Below the pieces are notes generated by a model. It worked only from the letters and a program-made list of their open reading frames with translations, was not told where the DNA came from and did not search any database. A DNA stretch of 64,000 nt. Source: Gimesia aquarii. Its GTDB lineage: Bacteria; Planctomycetota; Planctomycetia; Planctomycetales; Planctomycetaceae. Position numbers and translations under genes: made by a program. This document shows, piece by piece, positions 1-10,307 of the stretch (within the stretch, counting starts at the first letter, position 1; the number at the start of each line of letters is the position of its first letter). The stretch lies in contig NZ_CP037422.1 of NCBI RefSeq assembly GCF_007748175.1, forward strand, positions 1,962,528 to 2,026,527, written 5' to 3'.

Positions 1-1062
1 GCCGAGATAAAATCCCTGGTCTGAGGAATAGATGACGATGGTATTTTGATCGAGACCCGTTTCTTTGAGGTAATCGAGCATGCGACCGATATTTTCGTCG
101 ACGCCTTTAATGCAGCGCAGATAATTTTTGATGTAACGTTGATACTTCCAGCGAACCAGATCTTTACCGGTGAGACCCGCTTGTTTCAACTTTTCATTTT
201 TAGGATCAAAAGCGGCGTTCCAGACTTTAAGTTGCCCAGGTGTCATTTTTTTCAAGTTACGGAATCCGGATTTATCGACGGACTTTCCCGCATTGGGGTC
301 CCAGCCATTGATGGGAGGGCCGAAGACGTCGTAGACCAGATTCAGATGACCGTCGATTTCCATTTCCTGATGACGGGCGGGGCTGGCGTTGTCTTTCCAT
401 TGATCGAATAGCGTTTTGGGCTCGGGAATTTCGATGTCGTCGTACAGATTCAAATGCCTGAGCGGAGGCATCCAGGTTCGATGTGGTGCCTTGTGTTGAC
501 ACATTAGCATAAAGGGTTTGTCGGAGTTGGCATTTTCTTTCAACCATTCCAACGCCATGTCAGTAACGAGGTCGGTGCAATAACCGGGAATCTGTTCACG
601 TCCTTTGGCGGATTTGAAATGAGGGTTGTAATAGTTCCCTTGTCCCGGCAGAACTTTCCAATGATCGAAGCCTTGCGGATCGGAAGACAGATGCCACTTA
701 CCGATGATGGCGGTCTGGTAGCCTGCTTTTTGCAGCAGTTTTGGGAACGTCTGCTGGTCGCCGTCAAAACGGTTACCATTTCGCATGAAACCATTCAGGT
801 GACTGTGCTTGCCAGTCAGTATGACAGCACGGCTGGGGCCACAAATGGAGTTTGTGCAATAGCTGTTTTTGAACAGCATCCCGTCTGCTGCCAGCTGATC
901 GATATTAGGAGTCGGGTTGACTTGTTCGAGCCAACCCTTATAAGCACCTATTGCATGCGGTGCATGATCGTCGGTGAAGATGAATAAAATATTCGGCCGC
1001 TGAGCCGCAAAGCTGGTAGACGAAACAAATAGAAGACAGAGCAGAGTCAAAGCGCGGATCAT
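1..1062 (-). CDS. Exported sulfatase (arylsulfatase-type), C-terminus cut off by window edge
   Basis: The reverse strand is open from ATG at 1062 to base 1 (354 codons) with no stop, so the 3' end lies outside the window. Residues 1-20 form a signal peptide ending in SFAA. The mature start [12 protein letters not shown] carries the paired metal-binding aspartates (D31, D32) of the alkaline-phosphatase/sulfatase fold. C74-G-P-S-R78 is the C-x-P-S-R signature whose cysteine becomes formylglycine. GKWHL and, near the cut end, [13 protein letters not shown] are further family motifs. It should hydrolyse sulfate esters in the periplasm or outside the cell, probably on sulfated polysaccharide. The exact substrate cannot be read from sequence. 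Planctomycetes carry many such genes. Confidence 0.95.
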   Translation of the reverse strand, partial: MIRALTLLCLLFVSSTSFAAQRPNILFIFTDDHAPHAIGAYKGWLEQVNPTPNIDQLAADGMLFKNSYCTNSICGPSRAVILTGKHSHLNGFMRNGNRFDGDQQTFPKLLQKAGYQTAIIGKWHLSSDPQGFDHWKVLPGQGNYYNPHFKSAKGREQIPGYCTDLVTDMALEWLKENANSDKPFMLMCQHKAPHRTWMPPLRHLNLYDDIEIPEPKTLFDQWKDNASPARHQEMEIDGHLNLVYDVFGPPINGWDPNAGKSVDKSGFRNLKKMTPGQLKVWNAAFDPKNEKLKQAGLTGKDLVRWKYQRYIKNYLRCIKGVDENIGRMLDYLKETGLDQNTIVIYSSDQGFYLG

Positions 1063-1222
1063 GAAAACACCTTCAGGAATAATGAAAAATACCACTAACA
1101 GATGGTTTCAGATTAACCAATGCAGAGACGTGACGCCAGTAAACAAAAGCTGTGAATCAACTCAATAAACGAGGATTGATTTATTTAATTTGTTAATAAA
1201 ACAAATCAGATGTACGATACCG

Positions 1223-1438
1223 TCAATCTTTGCCTTTCAGAAAGATGGCAACAAACATGGGGAGTGTAATGAAAAGCATGAGACACAGCAAAATACTATC
1301 GACGGGAATACTTAGTCTTCCAATAACCGAATTCACCACTTGTAAGAAGGCAAAGCCAATCAGAAAGAGACAGACAAAGCCAGTCGTAAAGATGATGCAA
1401 AGGTGCAGGAATTTTTTTCTTTTCATGATTTGACTCAT
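1223..1438 (-). CDS. Small two-helix membrane protein, unknown function
   Basis: This 71-residue reading frame starts with ATG and encodes a short basic N-terminus (MKRKK at residues 5-9). Two hydrophobic segments follow at about residues 10-33 and 47-67, and the protein ends in KGKD. The composition is typical of a real small inner-membrane protein. No family is recognised and there is no strong Shine-Dalgarno sequence; ATG at residue 5 is an alternative start. It stands alone between the divergent DUF1559 gene and the sulfatase. Confidence 0.5.
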   Translation of the reverse strand: MSQIMKRKKFLHLCIIFTTGFVCLFLIGFAFLQVVNSVIGRLSIPVDSILLCLMLFITLPMFVAIFLKGKD

Positions 1439-1978
1439 CGAGATAAATACTAAGGGAAGATTCAGATCTGAATTGAATTCACCATTTTTGAATCAACAAG
1501 ATTTCTTGCTCAATAAAACATTCTTTTGTCTTAAAACTCGAATTTTAAAAAACGACTTGATGACTAAATAAATTTGAAATCGATTTTTTGTCATAAATCG
1601 TCTCGGTGAAATCCAGCGAAACAGTAATCACTAACCCATAGAGCATTAGTAGAAGACAGCATATATTTACCAAGATACTAATTTCCGTTTAATGAAATCG
1701 GCTCAAAAGTATTCTTTTTGTTTCTTAATGAATTCATTTCATCTTTACTTTCGAGCGTCCCCAATTATCGTGTCATTATTAGAAATCATGCTTAATGGCA
1801 AGAATTTGACATCGAACTGATCGTGAAATAAAATTCATATATGATTTCAAAAAGCAAACTTTAAGATATTCCATCGTTTGCATAATTTTTTAAGCCAAAA
1901 ACTTTCCCCCCGCCTCAGTATCTATCAACAAGATATCTCTCCTTAAACTTATTCTTTTTTTCTGAACGGAGCGTGCCC
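1439..1978. other. AT-rich intergenic region
   Basis: This is about 540 bases of AT-rich sequence between two divergently oriented genes, so it should contain promoters for both. I see no credible gene, RNA or strong hairpin in it. Confidence 0.5.
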
Positions 1979-2974
1979 ATGTTTAGAAAGCAATTTCCCC
2001 TAAGACATCGTAAGGCTTTCACACTAATTGAATTATTGGTTGTGATTGCGATTATTGCCATCTTGATTGCACTATTACTGCCTGCTGTACAACAAGCCCG
2101 AGAAGCAGCACGGCGTAGTAGTTGTAAAAATAATATGAAGCAAATCGGCATAGCTATTCATAACTATCATGAGACCCATAGTGTTCTGCCCCCTGGTGGA
2201 ACATGCTCCCGCAATTACAACTTTGCATCCTGGGGTCCCTGCAGTTATTCCAGTGGCTGGAGTACAACGGCTTTCTTACTGCCTAACCTGGATCAAGCTA
2301 ACTTGTATAACCTGCTCGATTTTGAGAACCCTCCCAAGGACTACTATTCCACATCGGGAGGATCAACCAATCGCACTAATACGAATGTTCGACTTGTTCC
2401 ACTGCATTGCCCTTCCGATAAGGAAATTTCTAATAACAAACGACAGACTTCCTATTTGCCGATTTCCGGATCTCATCAAGTTGCTGCTCCGGGCAATCCC
2501 GCTAATGGATTAAAGGGAGGGTTATTTTGGACTGACAAACTGAAGTTCCGCGATGTCACCGATGGTTTGTCGAATACGCTTGCCTATGGCGAAATGAACC
2601 ATTTAGACAAATATTGGAATCAGGGAGGGTCAGCCGCTGCGTCAGACTGTTTGGCAGATTCTACCAACAATGGTTCGAACACGTTGACATATCGAGGGAA
2701 AGACTGGTCTACAAAAGAAGGTCGTAACTACATCATTATGGGACGGCCACCAAACTATCCCGCCGCGGACTGCCAGCGCGATGGAAATTGCCCACATTGC
2801 CCTGGTACAGTGAATGGACCTGCATATGCATTACCGATGCGTAGTATGCACACAGGAGGTGCTCACGGACTTTTAGCCGATGGTTCGGTTCGATTCCTAA
2901 GCGATAATTTGGACCGAACGATTTCTCATGCTCTGGGAACACGAGAGGGTAACGAAGTTCTCGGGGAATTCTAA
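1979..2974 (+). CDS. DUF1559 protein with prepilin-type N-terminal methylation motif
   Basis: The protein has 331 residues. The N-terminus holds a basic leader followed by [20 protein letters not shown] (about residues 14-33), the type IV pilin-like signal helix, here after K-A rather than the usual G before [13 protein letters not shown] and the C-terminal [14 protein letters not shown] motif are hallmarks of DUF1559, a very expanded planctomycete family thought to form pseudopilin-like surface proteins. GGAG at 1968-1971 is 7 bases before ATG 1979, which favours this start over GTG 1973. The lipoprotein gene follows directly, a common pairing for this family. Processing by the T2SS/pilus prepilin peptidase is inferred. 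Confidence 0.93.
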   Translation: MFRKQFPLRHRKAFTLIELLVVIAIIAILIALLLPAVQQAREAARRSSCKNNMKQIGIAIHNYHETHSVLPPGGTCSRNYNFASWGPCSYSSGWSTTAFLLPNLDQANLYNLLDFENPPKDYYSTSGGSTNRTNTNVRLVPLHCPSDKEISNNKRQTSYLPISGSHQVAAPGNPANGLKGGLFWTDKLKFRDVTDGLSNTLAYGEMNHLDKYWNQGGSAAASDCLADSTNNGSNTLTYRGKDWSTKEGRNYIIMGRPPNYPAADCQRDGNCPHCPGTVNGPAYALPMRSMHTGGAHGLLADGSVRFLSDNLDRTISHALGTREGNEVLGEF

Positions 2975-3037
2975 GTGACATGCTACAGTTGTATGAAATT
3001 AAAAATTCAAGCATTCCTAATTCAGGTATCAATACCT

Positions 3038-3424
3038 ATGTATTCTAACAACCATAATATTCTATTCAGAGTCATGTTTGTGAGTTGCGCATTAATCGTT
3101 TTCACTGCCTGCTCTCGACAACCAGAGGTTGTACTTCCTGAAGGAACGAAAGTTTCTGGAAAATTAGCCAATGGTGATGTACTCAACGTGGTTTACTGGC
3201 CTTCAAAGGAGGAAGAGGAGCCGCACGTGATGCCGGTACGAGATGATCACGTCAGTTTCACTTACGTCTCTGCAGTTCCACCGGGTGAGTATGTTGTCTA
3301 TGCTTATATCACGGGAGCACGTTCCAAGATTGCAGAGGTTACCGTAGGAGAAAATCCTGTGGTTCTTGATATTCCTGAAGATCTGAAATGGGAAGAAGTG
3401 CGAGATCAAATCTCTGGAATGTAA
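3038..3424 (+). CDS. Small lipoprotein downstream of the DUF1559 gene
   Basis: The frame opens at a GTG at 2975, directly after the upstream stop. ATG 3038 gives a sensible signal peptide ending in VFTAC with the lipid-attachment cysteine at residue 25; ATG 3074 is a further possibility. The mature part, about 104 residues, is a compact beta-rich domain (PEGTKVSGKLANGDVLN, PPGEYVVYAYITGA) resembling transthyretin/carboxypeptidase-regulatory-like folds that often accompany DUF1559 genes. It is probably co-transcribed with that gene. Function unknown. Confidence 0.75.
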   Translation: MYSNNHNILFRVMFVSCALIVFTACSRQPEVVLPEGTKVSGKLANGDVLNVVYWPSKEEEEPHVMPVRDDHVSFTYVSAVPPGEYVVYAYITGARSKIAEVTVGENPVVLDIPEDLKWEEVRDQISGM

Positions 3425-3966
3425 ATTTACAAATCAGGAAAGTAATGATAGATGGTCCCTCATTTTGAACAACGAATAATATCAATCAGTACATATTTAC
3501 ATATTGTCGAGATGACAATCATTAATTTCTGTAACGATTATCGTGAATAGGCCATGAACATGACCTAAATTCTGAAGTTCTTACTTAATCGAGGTTGTGA
3601 AGAAATTTGGAATGTACTAGAAATGGCGAGTGGGTTCTATTTAACAACTAAAGGAAGTTTGACACCCTTTAGTAGTTTGGTTGATCATCTCAACTCCCCA
3701 CCTGATTCCCTGCAACACCCCCGAAATAATCATGTGATTGTCTGGAGTCCCCGTTTGAATCAAACGGTTTACAGTTGGTGTTGTTAAATCTTGTAATTCA
3801 CTTTTGCTTAACGGTAATCCTGAACTACAAGTCTGCTTTTGCACTCGAGCGGATTGTTCAAAGTGCACCCCTTTTCCCGCGTCAGCAGGGAGAGTCTGAA
3901 GACGAATGCGTTCGTCGTACAGGCTGACCGTGCGGATCGATTTCGAGAACGTTTATTGGAGTTTTG
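3425..3966. other. Intergenic region before the SulP gene
   Basis: This is about 540 bases without a convincing gene. A 75-codon reverse-strand frame at 3641-3868 starts with GTG behind a purine-rich stretch, but it resembles no family and was not accepted. Confidence 0.4.
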
Positions 3967-5694
3967 ATGTTAGCGTATTTTTCGAAGCATACTGCTTCTG
4001 TCAAGGATGATATTTTATCGGGCTTCACTGTGGCACTGGCTTTAGTGCCTGAAGCTGTTGCGTTTGCTTTTGTTGCTGGTGTCCCCCCTACTGTGGGATT
4101 GTATTCTGCTTTCTTTATAGGGTTTATCAGTTCGCTGACCGGTGGTCGCCCGGGTATGATCTCTGGTGCTACGGGAGCGATGGCTGTCGTGGTTGTCTCG
4201 CTAGTCGCCATGCATGGCATCCAATACCTGTTCCCCGCCGTTATTCTGTGTGGCTTACTTCAAATCACCGTGGGTGTACTGAGGTTGGGAAAACTGATTC
4301 GCCTGGTTCCGCATTCCGTGATGTTAGGATTTGTGAATGGACTGGCGATTGTGATTGGCCTGGCACAAATTGGAAGTTTCAAAACACTGGGTGTCGATGG
4401 AAAAATGACGTTCCTACCGGGAACTTCATTAACCATAATGATTTTCCTTGTTGCGTTGACGATGTCTATCATCTTGTTGCTACCCCGGATGACGAAAGCC
4501 ATTCCGAGTTCGCTCGCTGCGATTATCGTGGTTTCTATGATCGCTATCGGGATCAACAAATTTGCTCCTGAGAACTGGAATCCAACAGGGCAGGCAAATG
4601 TTGTGCAAACTGTTGACGATCTGATGATGAATAACCTCAAAGCGAAAGCCGTTAAAGATGCTGCTCTGGCAGTTCAAACTTCTGAAAATCCTGAGATTCA
4701 AAACGATCCACAAATAACTGCTGATCTTTCCGTATTAAACGAGGAACAAATCAGCACAGCTATGGCTTCCGTGAAAGCAACAGCAGAACCGTTACCGATG
4801 CTGTTCTTTCTCGATTCTCGGTATGTGCTTGCTCCCCTCTCTTGGGAAACATTCATGATCATCATGCCCTTCTCATTGATCCTGGCCGGAGTTGGATTGA
4901 TTGAATCGTTAATGACTCTCACATTAATCGATGAAATCACCGAAACACGCGGCAGCGGAAACCGCGAATGTATTGGTCAGGGAGCGGCTAACATTGTCTG
5001 TGGACTGTTTGGAGGCATGGGTGGTTGTGCGATGATCGGACAATCTTTAATCAATGTCAATTCCGGAGGACGTGGTCGACTTTCGGGCGTTGTGGCTGCA
5101 GTAGGCTTATTGACCCTGGTTGTACTTTTGAAGCCTGTCATTTCTATGGTTCCCATGGCGGCGCTGGTCGGTGTGATGTTCATGGTTGTGATTGGAACAT
5201 TCGAATGGAGCACGCTGCATACCTGGAATAAAGTTCCCAAAAGTGATGTCTTCGTGATGGTTCTCGTCGCAGGCTATACAGTCCTGTTTCACAATCTCGC
5301 GATCGCGGTACTGCTGGGGATTGTCGTTCAGGCACTCATTTTTGCATGGCATCATGCCACACATATGATGGCTGATATTCATTTTGAAGATGACACCAAA
5401 GTGTATCAATTACATGGTCCCTTGTTTTTTGCATCAGTCAGTAGCTTCCGGGAACTACTAGACCCGGTGAATGATCCACCTTTTGTTGCCATCGATTTCT
5501 ACTTCTCTCGCGTCTATGACCAATCGGCGATTGAATCGATTAACAAAATTGCGGAACGCTATCGGCAGGAAGGAAAAGAATTACACCTGAGAAATCTCAA
5601 CGCCGACTGCAAACGCATGATCGAAAAAGCAGGCGATCTGGCAGAAGTCGAAATTTCAGAAGATCAACATTACCATATTACAAAGATGATTTAA
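3967..5694 (+). CDS. SulP-family inorganic anion transporter with STAS domain
   Basis: The 575-residue protein starts at ATG 3967 with GGAG 5 bases upstream. It opens with the SulP core ([39 protein letters not shown]) and has about ten or more hydrophobic segments up to roughly residue 460. A C-terminal STAS domain follows at about 470-575 ([20 protein letters not shown], then [19 protein letters not shown]). SulP proteins carry sulfate, bicarbonate or other anions across the inner membrane, and the STAS domain regulates transport. Residues about 200-290 are a hydrophilic insertion of roughly 80-90 residues between transmembrane helices, longer than the usual loop. The substrate cannot be assigned. 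Confidence 0.93.
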   Translation: MLAYFSKHTASVKDDILSGFTVALALVPEAVAFAFVAGVPPTVGLYSAFFIGFISSLTGGRPGMISGATGAMAVVVVSLVAMHGIQYLFPAVILCGLLQITVGVLRLGKLIRLVPHSVMLGFVNGLAIVIGLAQIGSFKTLGVDGKMTFLPGTSLTIMIFLVALTMSIILLLPRMTKAIPSSLAAIIVVSMIAIGINKFAPENWNPTGQANVVQTVDDLMMNNLKAKAVKDAALAVQTSENPEIQNDPQITADLSVLNEEQISTAMASVKATAEPLPMLFFLDSRYVLAPLSWETFMIIMPFSLILAGVGLIESLMTLTLIDEITETRGSGNRECIGQGAANIVCGLFGGMGGCAMIGQSLINVNSGGRGRLSGVVAAVGLLTLVVLLKPVISMVPMAALVGVMFMVVIGTFEWSTLHTWNKVPKSDVFVMVLVAGYTVLFHNLAIAVLLGIVVQALIFAWHHATHMMADIHFEDDTKVYQLHGPLFFASVSSFRELLDPVNDPPFVAIDFYFSRVYDQSAIESINKIAERYRQEGKELHLRNLNADCKRMIEKAGDLAEVEISEDQHYHITKMI

Positions 5695-5896
5695 TCTGGA
5701 GTAAGTTCGCTTTCGAAAGCCTTTCACAATTGGAATGTGCGCTATGCATCGCGTTTTGGAACCGATCACTGCCGGTATTTTTTTTGAAATCTGTCGCCAT
5801 TTGAATGATCTGTTGATGGGCTCGAATAGCGGCTTTCCAATCCTGCTCACGCTCGCAGGCGACGGCGAGAGTCTTCAAAGCATGAAGAAGTTTCAT
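5678..5896 (-). CDS. Small helical protein, possible TPR-like remnant
   Basis: The 72-residue frame from ATG 5896 (or GTG 5923) reads [20 protein letters not shown] and continues with [17 protein letters not shown], an amphipathic helical pattern like one TPR hairpin. Its 3' end overlaps the end of the convergent SulP gene by 17 bases. No clear ribosome binding site is seen. It could be a genuine small planctomycete protein or the remains of a larger gene. Confidence 0.4.
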   Translation of the reverse strand: MKLLHALKTLAVACEREQDWKAAIRAHQQIIQMATDFKKNTGSDRFQNAMHSAHSNCERLSKANLLQIKSSL

Positions 5897-5971
5897 ATGT
5901 AAGTGTGAGTTTTTTAGAATCACGGCGAGAGAGAAAACTGTCGTGGCTTAAAGATTAGATATCAGATTACA

Positions 5972-6026
5972 AAAAATACAGGCTTGCAAACATAATTTAT
6001 ACATCAGTTTGCAAGCCTGTATTTTT
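5972..6026 (-). terminator. Rho-independent terminator of tRNA-Ser
   Basis: This is a perfect 20-bp inverted repeat: 5972-5991 pairs with 6007-6026 around a 15-base loop. The core is ACAGGCTTGCAAAC, and A/T runs at both ends give a U-tract in either direction. It lies 6 bases beyond the 3' end of the tRNA gene on the same strand. Confidence 0.85.
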
Positions 6027-6029
6027 CCT

Positions 6030-6117
<88 letters not shown>

Positions 6118-6140
6118 GTTTCGCCTGACGTGTGTCATTC

Positions 6141-6169
6141 TTTATATAGACATCACTGTCCAACGTCAA
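6141..6169 (-). promoter_or_regulatory. Sigma-70-type promoter of tRNA-Ser
   Basis: On the reverse strand a -35 box TTGACG (6169-6164) is separated by exactly 17 bases from a -10 box TATAAA (6146-6141). The -10 box ends 24 bases before the first base of the tRNA. Both boxes are one mismatch from consensus, and this is the clearest promoter in the window. Confidence 0.75.
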
Positions 6170-6616
6170 ATTCGAAGGCTGACTGGGCTTTTATTCTTCA
6201 TTTTCAAATAAGCGGTGTACAATTTTGAGGTCAGGTTACATTCACTGCCAACTTTCCCAATGAAAATGTCGTAAGAGATTCGGGGACCTTATCAGGTACC
6301 AGATAAAACCAAAGACGTATTGGTTTAACAGCTGAATTATCAACGATTACCAGCATCTTTCTTGCAGAGACCTCTCTCTCGGGATATGCTGGTATTTAAC
6401 GATTTTCAGCTAAGAATGGTTCTCTCTCACCTCTGGAAAACCATCTCTTTAAGAAAATCGAAATCAGATAGCGAACATTTTGTTAATAAGGTAGGTATAA
6501 TGATTGTCAAGGTGTTTCCATTCTGTATGGCTTCTTCCAATCGTGTGATTTCGTGGGTTTGAGTCCTTTCTATCACGGCCTTAGTTCATCCGTTCATTAG
6601 CGATGGAATTTGTAAT
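6170..6616. other. Intergenic region upstream of the TPR/Exb operon
   Basis: This is about 450 bases with no accepted gene. It contains a near-palindrome around 6287-6305 (TTATCAGGTACCAGATAA) that could be an operator, but nothing supports this beyond symmetry. A 66-codon frame at 6362-6562 has no protein-like features. Confidence 0.35.
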
Positions 6617-9600
6617 ATGCGTCTATTCCATTTAGTTTCAATAGTGAGTTTTGCTGCCATACTCACTTCTCTGGCTCCTGCATATGCAGAAGAGCAGTAT
6701 CTTGAGTTCCTGCAGGGTCTAAGAGACAAAAACTATCACGATACAGCTTTGCAGTATCTCGATCAAATCGACATTGATCAAACAACGCCCAAAGAGATTC
6801 GTGAGTTGATTCCTTTTGAGCGTGCTATGACTCTGATGATGTTTTCACGAACTCAGAAGCTCCCGAAAGATCAGGAAGCAACGCTCAATCAGGCGTTAGC
6901 ACAATTAAAACTGTTTACCCAACAGAGCCCTAATCACCCCAAAGCGGGAACAGCGAGTACCGAACAGGGAAAGATTATTCTGGAAAAAGCGGAAGTTGAA
7001 GTTCGTAAAGCTAAAGCCACAGCAGAGGTAAAAAAGAAAAAAGAAGCTCAGGCTGCTGCCAGGAAACTTGTTGCCCAGGCACGTGCAATTTTTCAGAAGG
7101 CTTACAATCTGCACGAAAAGACCTGGAAATCGTTCCCAGCTACTTTTATTGACAAACAAAAGGAGCCTGAAAAATACAAAGCCAGAGCAAACGCAGAAAT
7201 CCAGTTCATGAGCGCGCAGCTCGATCTCGCACAATGTACTTATGCAGAAGCACAAACCTACGATCCTGGTAGTGCCGACTTTAATCGCCTCTTGAAGAAG
7301 GCTTCAGAAGAATATGCCAAAATTCACGAACGCTATCGCAGCCAGGTAGGTGGACTTTATGCCCGTATGTGGCAAGGCAAATGCTTTGAAGAACAGGGAG
7401 AGTTAGGCCGCGCGCTGGGAATTTATAATGAGTTGCTAGGCCACCCAGGACAATCACAGCCGATCAAACAGTTAAAAGATAATATCTTGCAGTTCCGTTT
7501 AATTTGTCTGAACGATGATAAGAAAAAAGATTACGAACTCGTGATCAATGAAGCAGAGGAATGGTTGAAAGCAAACCGTTCACGGAATCGTACTTCTATC
7601 GGTCAGGGAATCACCTGGGAGTTGGCGCGTGCTCAAGAAGCGTTAGCCAATACCGAGGGAAAAAAGAAAAACGAGCAGGAACGAATTCTACGACAAGCTT
7701 TGAAGAATGCTCGATTTGTTAACGCATTCCGAGGCAAATACCGTGATGTTTCCCGGTTATTGATTAGTCGTATTACCGCAAAGTTACAAGGAAATTCCGG
7801 AGGAGATCCTCAAGATTTTGAGACGGCCTATGGCTTAGGGCAGGACCGTGTTAAGCAGACCAAAACCCTGAAGGACAAACTTGCCGCTGCTAAGTCAGCA
7901 AAAGATAAAAAGAATGCCCAGATCGAACTCAATCAATTCATGGAAGAAACGGCCCGCATTCTGAAAATTGCCCTGAAATTGGCCGACAACAAAACAGATC
8001 CCAAAGAATTAGATCACGCTCGATTTTTACTCTGCTATACATACTATAATTTGAGACGAAGTTATGAATCTGCAATTCTTGGCGAATTTATCGCTAACTT
8101 CCATCACAAAGATAGTGAGCAAATCGCTTTGGATGCGGCTTACCTTGCGCTGGCAGGCTATCTACAGGCTTACAATGATTCACCCAAAGAACAGCGGTAT
8201 GTTGATAATCAGCATATGGAGAGCATCTGTAATCTGATTACGGCTAAATGGCCTGACAGTGATCGCGCCAACGACGCCCGCATTCAACTGGGTAATATTT
8301 ACAGTCAGACAGACCGTCCGGTAGAAGCTGCCAAGTGGTACTCACAAGTCCCTCCGACAGCACCACAATATGTCGATGCCCAGATTAGAGCAGGGCAGGC
8401 TTACTGGAATAGCTATCTAACGACAATGTCGCGAAGATCTGACGATAAACCGGCTGATGTAAATCAGTGGGCTAAACTCGCAGAGAAACACCTTCGAACG
8501 GGTATTTCAGCAACTTTAAAATCTCTACCTAAGACAGCAGCGACACCAGAAAATCTCACCGCTGCGAAAGCTTCACTTGCTCAAATCGCTTTGAACAACG
8601 GCAACTATCAGGAAGCTGTCGATATTTTGTCGAAAGAACCACACTCCGTCCTGAAAGCAATTCACGTCGCGAAAGGCAAAAAGCGACCTGCCAAGGGAGT
8701 TCAAAGTAGCGAATTTGCCAATCTGGTGTATCAACTTCAATTGCGTGCTTTTATTGGCTTACAACAGATTGAATTAGCTCGGAAAGCGATGAAGCAACTT
8801 GAAGAATCTGCATCGGGATCTGGCGGAGAATCCATTACCGAAATGTATCGCCAACTGGGCGAGAAGATTACTGAAGAGATTGAACGTCTGAAAGCAGCTG
8901 GTGATACCAAACGCATTGATGACGTACGCAAGTCACTGGAAACATTTTTAACTGACATCTTCAAGCGAAAGGACCAGACATACGGTTCTTTAGTTTGGAT
9001 CGGAGAAACTTATTTTGGGATGGGACAAGGAGCCAGTGAGAACCCAGCCATCGCCCGAAAATACTTTGACAAAGCAGCAGCAGCCTTTGAAGAGATCCAG
9101 AAACGTCAAGACGCTTCAGGCGATTTCATCCCTGGAAATTTTCAAGTTGGAATTACTCTGAGACTTGTCAATTGTAAACGTCAGCAAGGTGAGTTCGAAG
9201 AAGCACTGGAATTAATCACTCCAGTTCTTAAAGAGAAGGACAAATCGCCTGAAGTTCAGTTTGAAGCAGCTTCCATCTTGCAAGATTGGGCTGGCAGTGG
9301 TCAGGGTGATTCTCACAAAAAATATCTGGACGCCATTAATGGAACTACACTTTCAGATGGTGTTCTTGTTCGCGGTTGGGGTTATCTAGCCCGTCTGTTA
9401 CAAAATTCGATCGCTGCTACTGGGCGCGATGATTTAAAGAAAATGTATTATGATTCACAATTCAATAGCATCGAGTCTCGGCGGAAATATGGAATTGCCA
9501 TCAACAGTGAAGATGAATTGAAGCGTGCTAAATATGAAACAAATGTCTTTGGTCAGATTAGCGTTGATTTGCCAGATGAAGTCTGGGAGCGATTTAACCA

Positions 9601-10240
9601 ACTCTATCGACAAATTCAAACTGACTTGGGTGAAGATCCACAAAACCTGGAACGTCGCAAGACCGCAGCACAAACGATAGCTGAAAATGGAGCGGCACAG
9701 TTAAAAACAGAAACTCCGGCAAACACACAGCAAAAAGTAGCACAACAATCTGCAACAGCGCCGCAGACAGAAGCCGGGTCTAATACGATTTTATTCCTGG
9801 TTGTCATACTTCTGGGAATTGGAGGTGCTGCCGCGTTTTACTTCTTTGGCTTAAAGCCTGGCAAAAAAGCCCGGCCGTCATATCAACTTGCTTCAAATGT
9901 CACAATGCCTTCACAGATTCCTGAGCCACCCCCGGCGCTCAAACCGAATCGTTCTACAAAGACCAAGTCCTCCAAGCCGCAAGTTGTTGTGGAAAAATCA
10001 CAATCCCCAATAGAGTCAGAGAAGGTCAAAAGTAAAAAAAGACCTGCGCAAGAGGAATCAGGTAAGGAAAAACGAAAACTAACACCGGAACAAATTGCGG
10101 CGCGTAAAGCGAAGCTGGCCCAAATGTCTCCAGAAGAATTAGCCGCTCGTAAAGCAGCAATTGCCAAGAAAAAAGCCGCACAAGCAAAACAACAAAAACA
10201 GTCACGACCTCGTCCGGAAAGCGAATCAAAGGACGCTTGA
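6617..10240 (+). CDS. Large exported TPR protein with C-terminal membrane anchor and basic tail
   Basis: The 1207-residue protein begins with a signal peptide (MRLFHLVSIVSFAAILTSLA, cleaved near AYA-EE). A very long helical region rich in TPR-like units follows (for example FEEQGELGRALGIYNELLGH; ARIQLGNIYSQTDRPVEAAK). Residues about 1056-1078 form a single transmembrane helix, and a final region of about 130 residues is lysine/alanine-rich (AARKAKLAQMSPEELAARKA). The likely topology is a periplasmic TPR scaffold with a cytoplasmic basic tail. It is the first gene of a run with a second TPR protein, ExbB and two ExbD, suggesting a structural partner of that energised complex. Exact function unknown. 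Confidence 0.88.
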   Translation: MRLFHLVSIVSFAAILTSLAPAYAEEQYLEFLQGLRDKNYHDTALQYLDQIDIDQTTPKEIRELIPFERAMTLMMFSRTQKLPKDQEATLNQALAQLKLFTQQSPNHPKAGTASTEQGKIILEKAEVEVRKAKATAEVKKKKEAQAAARKLVAQARAIFQKAYNLHEKTWKSFPATFIDKQKEPEKYKARANAEIQFMSAQLDLAQCTYAEAQTYDPGSADFNRLLKKASEEYAKIHERYRSQVGGLYARMWQGKCFEEQGELGRALGIYNELLGHPGQSQPIKQLKDNILQFRLICLNDDKKKDYELVINEAEEWLKANRSRNRTSIGQGITWELARAQEALANTEGKKKNEQERILRQALKNARFVNAFRGKYRDVSRLLISRITAKLQGNSGGDPQDFETAYGLGQDRVKQTKTLKDKLAAAKSAKDKKNAQIELNQFMEETARILKIALKLADNKTDPKELDHARFLLCYTYYNLRRSYESAILGEFIANFHHKDSEQIALDAAYLALAGYLQAYNDSPKEQRYVDNQHMESICNLITAKWPDSDRANDARIQLGNIYSQTDRPVEAAKWYSQVPPTAPQYVDAQIRAGQAYWNSYLTTMSRRSDDKPADVNQWAKLAEKHLRTGISATLKSLPKTAATPENLTAAKASLAQIALNNGNYQEAVDILSKEPHSVLKAIHVAKGKKRPAKGVQSSEFANLVYQLQLRAFIGLQQIELARKAMKQLEESASGSGGESITEMYRQLGEKITEEIERLKAAGDTKRIDDVRKSLETFLTDIFKRKDQTYGSLVWIGETYFGMGQGASENPAIARKYFDKAAAAFEEIQKRQDASGDFIPGNFQVGITLRLVNCKRQQGEFEEALELITPVLKEKDKSPEVQFEAASILQDWAGSGQGDSHKKYLDAINGTTLSDGVLVRGWGYLARLLQNSIAATGRDDLKKMYYDSQFNSIESRRKYGIAINSEDELKRAKYETNVFGQISVDLPDEVWERFNQLYRQIQTDLGEDPQNLERRKTAAQTIAENGAAQLKTETPANTQQKVAQQSATAPQTEAGSNTILFLVVILLGIGGAAAFYFFGLKPGKKARPSYQLASNVTMPSQIPEPPPALKPNRSTKTKSSKPQVVVEKSQSPIESEKVKSKKRPAQEESGKEKRKLTPEQIAARKAKLAQMSPEELAARKAAIAKKKAAQAKQQKQSRPRPESESKDA

Positions 10241-10307
10241 TATCCTTTAAACAGACAAAACCACGTATCCGTGATGAGACTATATTATCGTTGAGGAGCA
10301 AAAACTG

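Noticed and set aside
3641..3868. 75-codon reverse-strand frame with GTG start behind a purine-rich stretch
   Set aside because: No family resemblance, no hydrophobic or helical pattern, and unusual composition; likely chance.
6362..6562. 66-codon forward frame before the large TPR gene
   Set aside because: Weak start, no motif, and it lies in the promoter region of the TPR/Exb operon.
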